64,000 nt of DNA, taken from NCBI GenBank assembly GCA_036426205.1, contig CM071573.1:46553789-46617788 (forward strand). Direction: 5' to 3'. This document shows positions 42,881-54,954 of this stretch, one piece after another. The translations under genes and the position numbers were made by a program. The notes below the pieces were generated by a model. The model had not been told where the DNA came from and did no database searches. It saw only the letters and a list, made by a program, of their open reading frames with translations. The DNA comes from Ascaphus truei. Taxonomy: Eukaryota; Chordata; Amphibia; Anura; Ascaphidae. Position 1 is the stretch's first letter. Every line of letters begins with the position of its first letter.

Positions 42881-44077
42881 CACATCCACTCCGCTCTCGT
42901 ACCCCCGTCCCGGAGCCTTCTTCCTCCCCGCAACATCAGCCTCCAAGTCATCGTGACCCGGCGCGCACCTCCTCCTCTCCCCGTGACTCCCTGTTTTCCC
43001 GGCTTTCACTCCCCCCCCGGCGACGCTACAGTCAGTGGGGGAGCGGAGAGCGAGCGCCCGGGACACCCCCACCCACCGGCTCTCAAGCAAGCGACCGCGC
43101 GCCCCCGCGCTCTCCTCCCCGAGATGCCATGCCCGCACCTCCTCTCCCCGTGTCTCCTGTTTCCCGCTTTCACCCCCCCCCCCCGCGCCGCTACAGTCGC
43201 GGGGGAGCGGAGCGAGCGCCCGGGACACCCTCCAGGCTCCAATTGTGTGCACCCCCGCGCTTCCTCCCCGGGATGCCGCGTGTCCCTCCCCGCACTCTCG
43301 CACTGTGATCCGCCTCCTGTACTGGCTGCACGGGTTCCCACAGGAGTTACTGCGCCCGGCGGCAGCGACTTCAACCCCACGGACAGCGGCGACCGGCAGG
43401 TCAGTGCCACCCGCAGCGTGTGTGCAGGGGGGTGTAAGTGCACCGGCCTTGTACAGGACGTGACTGGTCTGCCTTAGCCTGGTAGTGGGTGCAGCTCTGT
43501 CTGCGGGACAAGGTGCAGCCTGGGGCTGTGAAGTAGTTCCCTGTGTCAGTGGGTGCAGCCTGTGGTGTGATGCCCCCGTGTCAGGGGTGGCCTGTGATGC
43601 CCCCGTGTCAGTGGTGCCTGTGATGCCCCCCCCTTGCCCTTTGCGACCCCGCATGCCCTTTGCCCTCCTGCCCTCCCTGCCCTTTACCCGCCCCCGCTTT
43701 GCCCCCCGCCCCTCCCTGCCCTTTGCCCCCACGCCCCTCCATGCCCTTGCCCCCCACCACCCCTCCTGCCCTTGCCCCCCACCCCTCCCTGCCTTTGCCC
43801 CACCCTTCACGCCCCTCCCCCCCGGAGGTGCGCGCATGGCATCCCGGGGAGGAGAGCGCGGGGGCGCGCGGCGCGTGCTTGAGAGCCGTGGGGGGTGTCC
43901 CGGGCGCTCGCTCCGCTCCCCCACTGACTGTAGCGTCGCCGGGGGGGGGGAGTGAAAGCGCGGGAAACAGGGAGTCACGGGGAGAGGAGGAGGTGCGCGC
44001 GGGTCACGATGACTTGGAGGCTGATGTTCGGGGAGGAAGAAGGCTCCGGGACCGGCGGGTAAGAGAGCGGGAGATGG

Positions 44078-44078
<1 letters not shown>
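42880..44078. other. CpG-rich palindromic core of the giant inverted repeat
   Basis: GC- and CpG-dense. The left arm contains a direct repeat of ~165-180 bp (CTACAGTC...GGGGGAGCGGAG...GAGCGCCCGGGACACC at ~43026 and ~43190). Parts of this recur inverted at ~43815-44060. Unique middle 43240-43620, then a CCCTGCCCTTTGCCCC-type pyrimidine minisatellite at 43625-43815. A CGGCAGGTCAGT word near 43395 resembles a splice donor, but no exon can be supported. Frames of up to 402 codons across it are low-complexity artefacts. Confidence 0.6.
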
Positions 44079-44148
<70 letters not shown>

Positions 44149-44166
44149 TGTGTGTGTGTGTGTGTG
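44079..44166. repeat. (GT)n microsatellite, right core edge
   Basis: Long GT run, mirror image of 42794-42878. Confidence 0.95.
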
Positions 44167-44803
44167 GTCACTCCGCCTCAGGCCAATGAGAGGTGTGCGG
44201 GGGCGGGCGGCCCAAGGGACCAATGAGATTTCCCCTAGGGACACAGGAGATGCAGACAGGCATACAGTGCTTTCACTAATATAGTATAAGGTAGACCAAT
44301 CAGGACACAAAAAAAACACTAATTGCTAATAGGATACAAGAGGTTCACATAAGGATAATATTAACCCCTATACTATCCAAAGGATGCAAGGGCTAAAATG
44401 AACATCAATACTAGAGAAAATATAACGTTGAAATCCTAAAAATAACCAAATAGACATATTATTACAATAACATAATACCAATATGCAAGTTGATAACAAA
44501 TATATAAAAATACATAAATCTATATAATAAATTAAAATACATTCAGATCAATAGAATAATTTAATCTTATAATGAATCATCATTGGCTGAATATTACGAA
44601 ATACAGATAATTATAAAATAAATAACCATTACAGGTGGTTAAAAAAACATTAACCTATAACTTAATAGTGTATGTATAGAGATGATGATAAAAGAGATGA
44701 TTCAGAGAAACCAGGACGGAAAACAAAATGCATGACCAATAATGTGTATATGGAGCAGGGGAAATAAAGGGAGAAAAATTGTGGTGGAAAAATGATGAGT
44801 GGG

Positions 44804-44836
44804 AAAAAAAAAAAAAAAAAAGGGGGGGGGGGGGGG
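44804..44836. repeat. Poly-A/poly-G tract
   Basis: Seventeen A then sixteen G, the inverted counterpart of 42120-42155. Confidence 0.9.
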
Positions 44837-45254
44837 TAAAGGGTGGGTTTATGGGTCTTTTCCCGTTATTAAGCTGGGGTGTAGAAAGTGGGAAAATCAT
44901 ACCCAAGGTATATTATATTGAACAATATCATAATGGGTGGGAAGTGGAGAAAAAAGAAACACAATAACCAATGATAATGTAAAAAACATGAAAAACGGAG
45001 AAGAGTCACGATCAGTGTGGTCACACGAGCGAAGCTGATAAACCCCACAATGGATAGAGCTACATACACAATGTGATATTAATAATAATAACCACCATAT
45101 CTAGACATTGTCAAAAAGGACCATCAAACACCACCCTGAGTTAGTGCGGCGCACGTAAGTCACCACGGAGGGAACGAAGTACATCGTTCAACCCAGACCC
45201 GCACCCCCAAACAAGGTGAGGACCCGCACCCCACAACAGACACAAGTGGAGTCA

Positions 45255-45779
45255 TTAAACTACTGTACTAATATCTATTGTGTCATTGAGACCCCCTGGA
45301 TACAATGTACCAACACATATATCCCTAGGTCTCCCTGACCCACAGGTTTTTTTGAACCTATCACCCTCCGAAAGGGAAGGTGGGATGGACTCGATTCCAA
45401 AGATGGACAAAGAGCAGGGATCCTTATTGTGTACACTATCAAAGTGCCGTGATAGGCAATGTGACTGAAGACCATGTTTAACATTTCTACGGTGCTCGAG
45501 AAACCTGGTACATAGAGCTCTTGACGTGCGGCCCACATATTGTAGACCGCAACGACAGGTAATAAGATATATAACGTAAGTACTAAGGCAATTTATGTAA
45601 TATTTTATATCATGTTCAGAACCATTAGAAAAGGATTTATAAGAATGAATCTTACTTATATGCCCACAAGTAATACATCTATTCCTACCACAAGGGAAAT
45701 TCCCCCTTGTCGGAGTCTTATAGGATGTTGTAGATTGTAAATCAATAATGGGTTTAAGTCTACAATATGTGGGCCGCAC
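45255..45779 (-). pseudogene. Penelope-like element C-terminal ORF: GIY-YIG endonuclease domain
   Basis: A 174-codon open frame and the best-preserved PLE protein fragment here. Residues 30-40 hold a cysteine/histidine cluster (CGRNRCITCGH) that precedes the nuclease in PLEs. The first GIY-YIG motif is VIYLI (69-73) and the second QYVG (80-83), followed by RTSRALCTRFLEHRR (84-98), which carries the expected basic and histidine positions. The domain nicks target DNA for target-primed reverse transcription. The reverse transcriptase domain that should precede it is absent: the frame opens only just upstream of RLKPIID, where the inverted neighbour begins. It is therefore a 5'-truncated fragment. 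A bacterial or intron homing nuclease is unlikely given the PLE-type zinc cluster and context. Confidence 0.75.
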
Positions 45780-46029
45780 ATCAAGAGCTCTAAGTACTAG
45801 GTTTCTCGAGCACCGTACAAATGTTAAACATGGTCTTCAGTCACATTGCCTATCACGGCCCTTTGATAGTGTACACAATAAGGATCCCTGCTCTTTGTCC
45901 ACCTTTGGAATCGAGTCCATCCCACCTTCCCTTTCGGAGGTGATAGGTTCAAAAAACTGTGTGTCAGGGAGACCTACTGGATATATGTGCTTGGTACATT
46001 GTATCCAGGGGGTCTCAATGACACAATAG
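45748..46029 (+). pseudogene. PLE GIY-YIG fragment 4, 5'-truncated
   Basis: A 93-codon frame starting at LQYVGRTSRALSTRF and running to the C-terminal GRPTGYMCLVHCIQGVS, the same end as the other copies. It lacks the first GIY-YIG motif and the zinc cluster. It abuts the minus-strand fragment head to head at about 45743, mirroring the 41214 junction. Confidence 0.7.
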
Positions 46030-46429
46030 ATATTAGTACAGTAGTTTAATGACTCCACTTGTGCTTGTTGTGGGGTGCGGGTCCTCACGGAGGTCTGGGT
46101 TGAACGATGTACTTCGTTCCCTCCGTGGTGACTTACGTGCGCCGCACTAACTCAGGTGGTGTGTTTGATGGTCCTTTTTGACAATTGTCTAGATATGGTG
46201 TTATTATTATTAATATCACATTGTGTATGTAGCTCTATCCATTGTTGGGTTTATCAGCTTCGCTCGTGTGACCACCATTGATCGTGACTCTTTCTCTGTT
46301 TTTCATTGTTTTTTACATTATTCATTGGTTATTGTTTTCTTTTTTTCCCCCACTTCCCACCCATCATGCATATTGTTCACATATATGATACTTTTTTTCC
46401 CTTGGGTTATGCCCATTTTCCCACCTTTT

Positions 46430-46481
46430 TTCTTTCCCCCCCCCCCTCTCTTTTTCCCCCTCTTTCCTTCCCCCCCCTCCC

Positions 46482-46517
<36 letters not shown>

Positions 46518-46525
46518 TTTTTTTT
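46430..46525. repeat. C/T-rich homopolymer tract
   Basis: Nearly pure C and T with a long C run (~46484-46517). Expanded counterpart of the shorter tracts in the other PLE copies. Confidence 0.9.
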
Positions 46526-47035
46526 CCCCACCTCATCATTTTTCCACCACATTATTTTTCTCCCTTTATTCCCCCTGCTCCATATACATTATTGGTCATG
46601 CATTTTGTTTTCCGTCCTCTGGTTTCTCTGAATCCTCTCTTTTATCATCATCTCTATACATACACTATTAAGTTATAGGTTTATTGTTTTTAACCACCTG
46701 TAATGGTTATTTATTTTATAAATTATCTGTTTATCGTAATATTAAGCCAATGATGATTCATTATAAGATTACATTATCCTATTGTATCTGAATGTATTTT
46801 AATTTATTATATAGATTTATGTATTTTTATATATTTGTTATCAACTTGCATATTGGTATTATGTTATTGTAATAATATGTCTATTTGGTTATTTTTAGGA
46901 TTTCAACGTTATATTTTCTCTAGTATTGATGTTCATTTTAATTGGATAGTATAGGGGTTAATATTATCCTTATGTGAACCTCTTGTATCCTATTAGCAAT
47001 TAGTGGTTTTTTTGTGTCCTGATTGGTCTATTTTA

Positions 47036-47530
47036 CTATAAAATTATGTCCCACACCTATGCTGTCATGTCCTGATGAAGTCTTTCTAAGACGAAACGTG
47101 TAGAGAGTGTTATGTGGTGGTGATATTGTCCAGTTTTATCATATATCACTCACTATTTGGTACACAGTACTTTATTATTTCTGTTGCAATATACTGATCT
47201 CAGCCGGTCATTTGTTGTATTCATGGGGACTGTCTCCGGTTGTATCCTCTGACGTCACTGAGTTCTCGCGCTACCTGGAGCTGAGAACTCACTGCTGTGA
47301 CGCTGGATTTGGAGGAAGGCGGCGTCCCTCGTGTTCCCCAGGATCCGGAGGCTTTTACAGAGGTTGCTGCAGTTCATCTACACCGGACACTATACTGAAG
47401 ACATCCGTTACCAGGTTCCTGTGTCTGGCTGGTTGAGTTATACTCAAAATTGCTTTTTATTCTGCTATGTTTGTGAGTGCGTATTTTTAAATCCTTGACT
47501 CCATAAATTTATTGTTATACCTTTTTACGC
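47036..47530 (+). mobile_element. PLE terminal (pLTR-like) region with hammerhead motif, right copy
   Basis: Follows the PLE 3' region (CCTGATTGGTCTA at ~47020) and matches 39770-40199 inverted. Near 47380-47430 it has an extra TCTACACCGGACACTATACTG segment not in the left copy. Confidence 0.6.
47072..47096 (+). ncRNA. Hammerhead-ribozyme-like core, PLE right copy
   Basis: CTGATGA (47072-47078), GTCTT/AAGAC five-pair stem around TCT, GAAA (47093-47096) then CGTGTAGAG. All invariant core bases are present. PLEs are established carriers of hammerhead motifs in their terminal repeats. Confidence 0.65.
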
Positions 47531-47822
47531 TATGAGTGCGCCTGTTTTTTTTCTGTTTTTGTAGATATCTTCAGGGAAGTGGTGTTCCCTTCATTCGGGC
47601 TGCAGAGACTCTTTTGGATAGCATTTGGAGCATTTTTTAGGATTTGTATTTTTTATATATATTTTTTCTGGACTTTTATCTTTCAATATTACCATTTTTT
47701 TTATGTATTGCCTATTTTTTATTTTTTTCCATTTTTGTATAGTATAGGTTTTTCTCATCATTTATTGTTTTTTATATACAGTGGGTTTAGGTTGGCGCCA
47801 TTTTTCCTCTTCTTTCTGTGTT

Positions 47823-47825
<3 letters not shown>

Positions 47826-47868
<43 letters not shown>

Positions 47869-47872
47869 TATA
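47826..47872. repeat. (TA)n microsatellite
   Basis: TA run with a CACA interruption. 47540-47825 is T-rich with no supported gene. Confidence 0.9.
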
Positions 47873-47879
47873 TTATGCA

Positions 47880-50029
47880 TATGCACAAATGCTTAGGAAT
47901 TATATGTATTTTTAATATAATAATCAGGAGGAAATATTGCAAAAAAGAGAGTTCAAATATGCATGATTATAAGTAAACATAATCTACAGGTTTCAAATTG
48001 AATCTTTCAAAATTTCTGTTGCCATAGTAAATTCTGAGATGCTAAAAATACAGTATTACAGGCTGTGCTTTTATGAACAAAACAAGAAGTTACCCAGAGA
48101 TTCTTTCACCATTAAAATATTTAATACTAAAATAACAGAAGTGCTCACAATTTTTAGTATATTTATTTAATGCACCATAGAAACATTATTATCCGCAGAT
48201 CTGAACATGTAAATATACGTATACTCTTTTTGGTCACATCTCACTGTTTTCAAATGTAGCCTCAAATTATGAAAATATGTTTAGGCACAAAATCTAAGGG
48301 AAAGTAACATGAGTTCTTGTTTTTTTGTTTTGGTTTTTACAGAACTTGGACATTTTTTGTGTGTGATGTTGCTCATGATACTGGAATTATTATCAGAGGT
48401 TGAACTGCAAAGAAATTTCAATAGTAATACTGAGTGTGTCTGCCACATAGGCACAAATTATCCTGTGCACCAGTGCTGCCATGAAAAAGATGAAGGAACG
48501 AGGACAGGTTTGTGCTGCAGCAGTAGAAGCTGAAGGATTAATAATATCCTTAATGCACTTTAACCTCTTTAATGATACTTCCACAGTCATGAATGCCATT
48601 ACAAATTAAGGATCGCTGACATGTGAAGAACATTCCTGCCTTTAAATCTAACATTGCATGAACATAATATCTATGTACATTTTTATTTCTATAGCACCAA
48701 CAATGTTTGCAGTGCCTTACATAATAGATATAAGAATACAGGGAATTAAGATACAATAAGTGCATCGGGCATACAACTTAAGTGGCAAAGTTTAGAAATG
48801 TTTCTCTCACCCGTAAAAGCCCTAATGTTTATCTTGCAAGAAGGGCACGACAAGGTCAATATCATATCATATCATAGCAAAGAAAGGCGTTAAGTCATAG
48901 ATTACAACACAGCCCTGTTCTTGCATTGTCTGACTGTGCAGGCACAATACAAGTACAAATTCTAGTTATGAAGCGAGCAATCTCAATTTTTTAAATGCAA
49001 CTTCAAAGTCTGGGAAAAAAGGCCCTTAGGACTGATAAAGCCTATAAAAATGATGCACAGATACATTACTGAAAGCAAATGTTTCTGTGCATCATTTTTT
49101 AATAAATCGCACCGTGCACACTGATGTTATTAGCGAAATAAAACTTACGCTGCGCCTGAATTTGCTTTCTATTAAAATGAAATGACTCTTGAAATGCACA
49201 CCAATAACATCTGTTTTATTTGAATCATATTTATGCTTTTTAATGTAACCATTTCTTTTCCTTTTATTTCAGCACGTGACTTACAAAATGCTTGTAATAT
49301 CCCAGTGATCTGGCACCAAGTCTCCTAACAGGCAGGGTTCAACCCCAAGAAATGCGGGGTGTCTCGTTACAACGGGGTCTTTAAGCAGCAATCACCCTGG
49401 TGGTTCCTCTTTTACCAACATTTCAGTTTTTAAAGATATTTAGGATTACATTTACTAGGCAGTGTTACAGCATTGGACACCTTCCAACGCCAAAACACAC
49501 GTTTATGGTCCATTCAAGTTCATTTGGAACACATTTAAGAAGCAGCAAGGCAAGACCCGCATACATGTTGCACATAACAGTACTACCGTAGCTCCCCTAC
49601 TCTTGCAGGACGGAGGAGGAGGAGAAGAAACCCCAAACCTATTGTATGCAGCTTACTACAAACATAAAAATCATTAATTGGTTAATAGGTACAGCTAAAG
49701 GGTATGGGGGACTCTCACTTCCTATAGAAATGGAATTCAGTGAGAGCAAAAATAAATATACGGATTGCAGAGTCGGCAAAAGAATGGCTCGTTCTGAAGC
49801 AGCCGTCTGAGGGAGGCGGCTGTATCTACATGTAAAGTATCTTACTGATGCAGCAGCCGTTATTCAAACACATCACGGCGCCAATTTTGAGTTCTCTGTT
49901 GTTCCCCACACAGCATGAACGTGGCCAATCGCCCCAGGCACCCGCGATTGTAGCGGATGTTTTGTTTGAATTTCATGGATTCTGTTTCTTCGTTTGCAAT
50001 ACAATGGATGAATTTGACACTGGGAACTG
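47880..50029. other. Unannotated sequence with a short-repeat fragment at ~48680-48765
   Basis: No protein-like frame recognised. 48680-48765 (TTTTATTTCTATAGCACC ... GCAGTGCCTTACA) resembles the decayed 3' end of a common amphibian short interspersed repeat. The rest is featureless. Confidence 0.5.
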
Positions 50030-50101
50030 TGGTAAGGGAGGCGCGAGCACCGGGGGCAGCAGGCAGGGGGGGCGCAGCTGCAAAAGTTTGTGCATTGCTG
50101 C
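50030..50101. mobile_element. Relic of a hAT-type MITE end
   Basis: The reverse complement of the right side reads CAGCAATGCACAAACTTTTG then CAGCTGCGCCCCCC, matching the terminus of the element at 2653-2972. No partner end found. Confidence 0.45.
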
Positions 50102-50691
50102 CTCAACTACAGAATGGAGAGCTAATCTCTTTACCAAGACTTAGCTCTTCCACCTCTGTAAGTGACAACACCCGAAATCTCTGTGACCCTCCCAGGCTGT
50201 GGGTTTGGTCCAAACAACAGGCCCTGCGTCCAGCTGTGTGTGGAGACTTCTTTTTGTATTTCATCACTATATTAACATATTATCTGTGGCAGCAATCTCA
50301 CTTGTCTTCTTTTGTCACGGATATTGGGTTAAATAGAAGTATTGTTTGATATACACAAAGCAGCAGCCTGATGTGTACACAGGGATTCATAGGGCACAGC
50401 CATATAGGTGGTATTATGAAGAAGTTCTGAGAAAATTCCCTAATGTGACCACCTTTATATAGTGCTAAAATATAGTTTTTTAATATATATATTTTGGGGG
50501 GTTTTAATAGGAGATCAGCATTTTAAATACACACATCAGTGAGTTGAGTTAGCTTTTCCGTGCTCTAATTCTTGATAATATTTCTAAAGATTTGGTTGCA
50601 TAAAACTTAATGACAGTTGCGGAAGATCAATCACTACATGTAAAACTCCAGTGTTATCCTGGAGGGATATTTTTATTAAATAACATGTATA

Positions 50692-51428
50692 TGTAACGGT
50701 GTTTCCCCCACCCGGTGGGAGATTTGGCCATTACTACGTATGTGGTGCATGATACCTGCTGGTAACAGGAGGGAGTCATCCGCCAGTGGTAGTTGGGACA
50801 CAAGACTAGGCTTCTGGGGTTCACACCCTGCATATTCTTTAGCAGTGCAGCGCCTCCATCTGCCGTAGGCTCCAGGGAGCTGAAGGTGATCTCCCATGGT
50901 AGAACAATTACCTCTCCCCCAGTAAGGTCACACACCAGGCAGGAGCTATAATAGCAGGAACGGTTTATTGTCCTCACTGTACAGCACAGTAACAAGGCAG
51001 AGTTTTGCCCTATGCAGTCTCTCAGCTATCACTGAAGGATGGTCCCTGGACCTTCACTACAGGCCAAGGGCACCCGCAGCAATCAGTCCCAGCTCTTCCC
51101 TGCCCCTCAAGCAAGGGCAGAGGTATGGTCCACACTCACTCTGCCCCGGAGGGAAGAGGACCAGTGCAGGCCAAATAGTCAGGCTCTTGTCTGTGTGACC
51201 TGCCCCTCTCAAGTGGGTATAGGCACTCCTGAATTTGGGGCGGCACTGCCCTTAAGTACAGTCAGGAGGAGGGTACCAGGTCTGTCTCATGATTGGTCAT
51301 GCCCAGGCCGGATGTCACCGCCTCCCGCTGTCACTCAAGTGCAGCTCCTCAGAGGGGAAAACCCCATTCAACTACTAGCAACCTGATTGTACCAGGGCAG
51401 AATAGTAGCCATCAGGTGATCTGGTACA
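50692..51428 (-). mobile_element. Solo LTR, 737 bp, TATA duplication
   Basis: Plus strand begins TGTAACGGTGTTTCCCCC and ends CTGGTACA, flanked by TATA (50688-50691, 51429-51432; AT-rich, so modest weight). AATAAA on the minus strand at about 50967 fits a minus-oriented LTR. It carries TGCAGCGCCTCCATCT at 50846-50861, the same box as in the family A LTRs, although length and other sequence differ. Confidence 0.65.
50846..50861 (-). promoter_or_regulatory. Conserved GGAGGCGCTGCA box in an unrelated-length LTR
   Basis: Minus strand AGATGGAGGCGCTGCA, differing from the family A box by one base. A matching perfect hairpin is not obvious next to it. Confidence 0.4.
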
Positions 51429-51432
51429 TATA

Positions 51433-54099
51433 TATCTTAAGGAGCGTCACACATCTCCTAAAGTCAGAATCCAGAATTACAGAAACTGGGGTGTTTGCAG
51501 AGAGTGGGGGGCAGACAGGTAAATACTCCGATAATCAGCTCTGCAAATCAGCAATATTTCACCAGAAAATATTTGTTTTGTGTTGACTTGACACTTGAAA
51601 ATGAAACCTATAAGGTTTGGAAATCTCTGCACACTATAATTTAATGTATGAAGAACTCTAAGGTTGGGTCGCTAAAAGGTATCACAACCCCCAGCGAATC
51701 TACCTTTATCCAGCTCCAATATGACTGCCAGAATCGTAAACAAAACATTTAAACTTCATTTAGTGCAAGAGAGCCCAGTAAGGTGGTAGGATTCCTCAGA
51801 ACTGGGTGTTTTCAAGAAAATACTCAATGCAACACTCTGCACAGTCTTTGTCACCACACGTCCCCTTCACACTGTCCCACATGCTTCTTTTCACAAAGAA
51901 CCTACTTTCTCTGCTTTTCTCCATCGCTGCTCCCTCCTGTACCTGTCCTATACAATTGTTTTGAAAGAAGCTGTGAAAATGTTTAATTTTAGAAGAGTTG
52001 TTTGATGGAACATAATTGCTGTTAAAATTGAATTATGGTAATCGGCAGCTGGTTTCATAAAATATATCTCTCAAATTCAACGTTTAAAATGTGTAGCTAA
52101 TGGGGGTACTGATTAGCACTACATTTCCTAAACCCACAGATAATATCAAACGTAAGATTTTCAAGATGGCTGACCTCATGACTGAGAACTCGAAAGTACA
52201 ATGTGGAACTCAACAACTTCCTCTTGGAGATCACAGCTTCAAATAAAGACCAATCTTCTATTCATTTTACACTAACAATTTTCAAGCATATAGGCCTACA
52301 GTACATTTGTTATGCAAGGTTACAGAGACTGAATTGGTCACATGGGTTTGTTACAGGTTGAAATGCTGTACCTCCTAATGGATCCACATGATGCTTCTTC
52401 ATAAATGTACTTGTATATGATTCTTGGTTGATCTTATAAGTCTATTTTTCAATAAATGTGAAGTGACTTGTGAGTTTTTAAAAGCTCATATACAGCAACT
52501 TTTATGAAGAATTGACATGTTGGTCCATTAAACTTGCTATGAAGCATTTCATCTCATTTTTAAAAAAAAACTTGAAAGCCAATGCCTGAAACATCTATTG
52601 TCACGGCAACCTCCATTACAAGTTCTTATGTAAAACCTTTGAGAATCCAAGATTCAAACTGAGAACAATCTTGTATTAATTAACTGAGGCACGAGATGAG
52701 TATCTCAAAGACTCAAGGCACTGTCTGGAAAATTATAATCAATAATTTCTCAGAAATTATATTATGTGGGTTACAATAGTTGAGCACGAGCTTAATGACA
52801 ATTCACAACTTGCAGCTAATTGTGTTGCCTAAAGTAACCAAAATGATGTGGGTCTTATTGTACAGGATACAATGGTGGATTCGGCGCAACTGCGCATGCC
52901 TGAGTCAGAAAGGCTCCCGGAGTTCTTCAATAAACTTTATTAGCAAAAACACACAAGGGCTAACACCGCATTCTCCCCCTCTGTATTATTGTACACGCTG
53001 CATGTGATCACTATTATTTTTTTTTTAATTTCTAATATACAGGCCCCAATTCACTATGCTGTGAAACTGCCAAGTAAGATTTTAGGTCCATTCGAATGGA
53101 AATGAACTTTTCCCCAGCACTGGGTTTAACCTCATAATATATTAAATAGGAGATCCAGACTTGTTTCTAGATAATAAAATAACTCTTCTAAAAGAATTCT
53201 CTATCCCTTCTTTGACACCTCATAGCTTTCACAAAAATAAACCTGAGTAGAAAACATCATCATAAACACATGTAAGCCCCACCCTAAAGGGTTACTAGTA
53301 TGGTTAGCATGTAACGGGCCCACCATGAGTTGTTATGGGACCATGACATCACAGAGAGAACATAAGGGGAGGGGAAAGTTCAGGGAGGTTAGGTTCCACA
53401 AGGACAAGACTAGAGGAGCCTTGGGGAGAGTCGATAAGTAATATTTATAAAGTAATAGCACAGACCAGGCCCCCCTGTTTATTAAAAAAAGTTGGAGAAA
53501 CTCCACAACAGTGCATCTAGACACAGTACAAGCAGGTAGATATCACAATGACTATTTCATGAATGGCTGTGATTTTATCAACATGAAACATCTCAATTGT
53601 TCAGGGTTCAGGGAAACATTCCTTCTGAGTGAGTACACATTGAATAATTGAAACCGTGCTGCAGTGCACGCAGTATGTCATATACAAGGGGAAAACCGCT
53701 GGGGATGTGAGGATGTGACTCCCCCTACCTGCAGTCCACTAGAAAGACCCGCTGTAGTGAAACGTCCCGATCCTCGTGAGGGTCTATGTACGGTTCCCTC
53801 CTCCGGTGGTATGATGAGGTAGAATGAAAAAATGCACGAATTGGTATGACATATGAAGTAGAGAAAGTACTCGCCCAGTCCCTGCTGTTTGATGAATCCG
53901 AAGGCGTCCTCCAGCCACATGGAGGAAAGGAAACGAGAAAGTTAATGCCGGTGCACAGCACACAAAGCACCAGACATGGACTGCAAGTGCTCGATGCTAA
54001 ATCTTTATTAACATCTTTTTTATGAGCCAATTAAGTTTTTGCATCAAGCACTTGTAGTCCAAGTCCGGTGTTTTGTGCACTGTGCACCGCCATTCATTT
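51433..54099. other. Unannotated sequence
   Basis: About 2.7 kb without recognisable genes or terminal repeats. 53920-54070 contains a loose inverted match (GCACAGCACACAAAGCACC...CAAGTGCT against AGCACTTG...GTGCACTGTGCACC). A poly-T run lies near 53013. Nothing further is supported. Confidence 0.5.
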
Positions 54100-54954
54100 T
54101 CTTGTTTGTCCCCCTGTTGATTATGTTGTAGATAGGGACAGTACCCTATCAGCAGGATCCCATAAGAAGATTAAGGGAGTCCGATATAAGCTTTGAAGTA
54201 TGCAACAGCATGTCACAGACAGCCTCAGTAACAAGGACTCTTGGGTGCCAGTGGATTGGCTCTAACCGCGGATCTGCATGAACAGTCCTCTCCGGCTGCA
54301 GGGAAGTGGCAGTTCCCACACCGACAAAAGGTATTAGGGTCACTTGTACAGGACCCGCTAGGAGCCCAATGGGACTAGCATTACAGGGATAATACAGAGG
54401 GATATCCTGAACAGAAGAATAAGGAGGGCACAGGTCTCTGAACAGTTAAGCAACTAAGAGATATACCTCCCTCTGAGTGTAAAGAGTGGGAATTCATGGA
54501 AGTGCATAAATCATTGATAACGATAAAGAAATAAAGAGACAGTACAACGTTGTGTAAAGTGTGGTGTGCGGTGTGCGGTCCCGGTGCCTGGGGACGTGAA
54601 TGATAACTGTGTATGACAAAAGTTCCTGGCGTCCATTACTCTATAACCATGCTACCTCCTTGCCAGCCGCCTGAATCCAGCCCCTGGGTGAAGGTAACCC
54701 ATGTGGAGCAGCCATACATAACATACCAATGTAATCTCCCTAGATGCCTGGCAGGGAGGGTTACACACACAATCCATGCAAGCTCTAACCCCAACACCCA
54801 CCACACCATATCATATATATTTGTGTCAAAAAGATTGCTATCGGGTCTGACCAAATGTATACAGCCCTGCCAAGGCATGTCCCCATTGCAAATATTAACA
54901 CTATCTCCGTTCATCAGAGGTACATGAGGATACTCAGTTAGTATTAGGATCTGC

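Larger units (their letters stand above)
39740..47540. repeat. Giant inverted repeat (~7.8 kb) carrying Penelope-like fragments
   Basis: Left and right halves are inverted copies about a centre near 43.48 kb. Matching pairs: 39770-40199 with 47036-47530; 40590-41214 with 45745-46400; 41215-42660 with 44300-45743; 42665-43240 with ~43815-44310. Left-arm differences include an unrelated insert at 40203-40585 in place of the sequence corresponding to ~46400-47030. Similarity is high but scattered with small indels. The unit contains four PLE fragments in the order minus, plus, minus, plus. Confidence 0.8.

Noticed and set aside
42770..43978. 402-codon minus frame and 174-188-codon plus frames
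   Set aside because: They run through CA/GT repeats and the CpG palindrome, and several overlapping frames are equally long, so composition explains them.
45255..45779. Homing endonuclease or UvrC-like GIY-YIG gene
   Set aside because: The cysteine cluster before the motif, multiple truncated copies and hammerhead-bearing terminal repeats fit a Penelope-like retroelement instead.
46105..46125. TGTACTTCGTTC word resembling part of a nanopore adapter
   Set aside because: The word lies within every complete PLE 3' region in both orientations at equivalent positions, so it is native sequence.
48309..48599. Possible coding exon (74 codons plus, 68 minus)
   Set aside because: No splice sites consistent with either frame and no protein similarity that I recognise.
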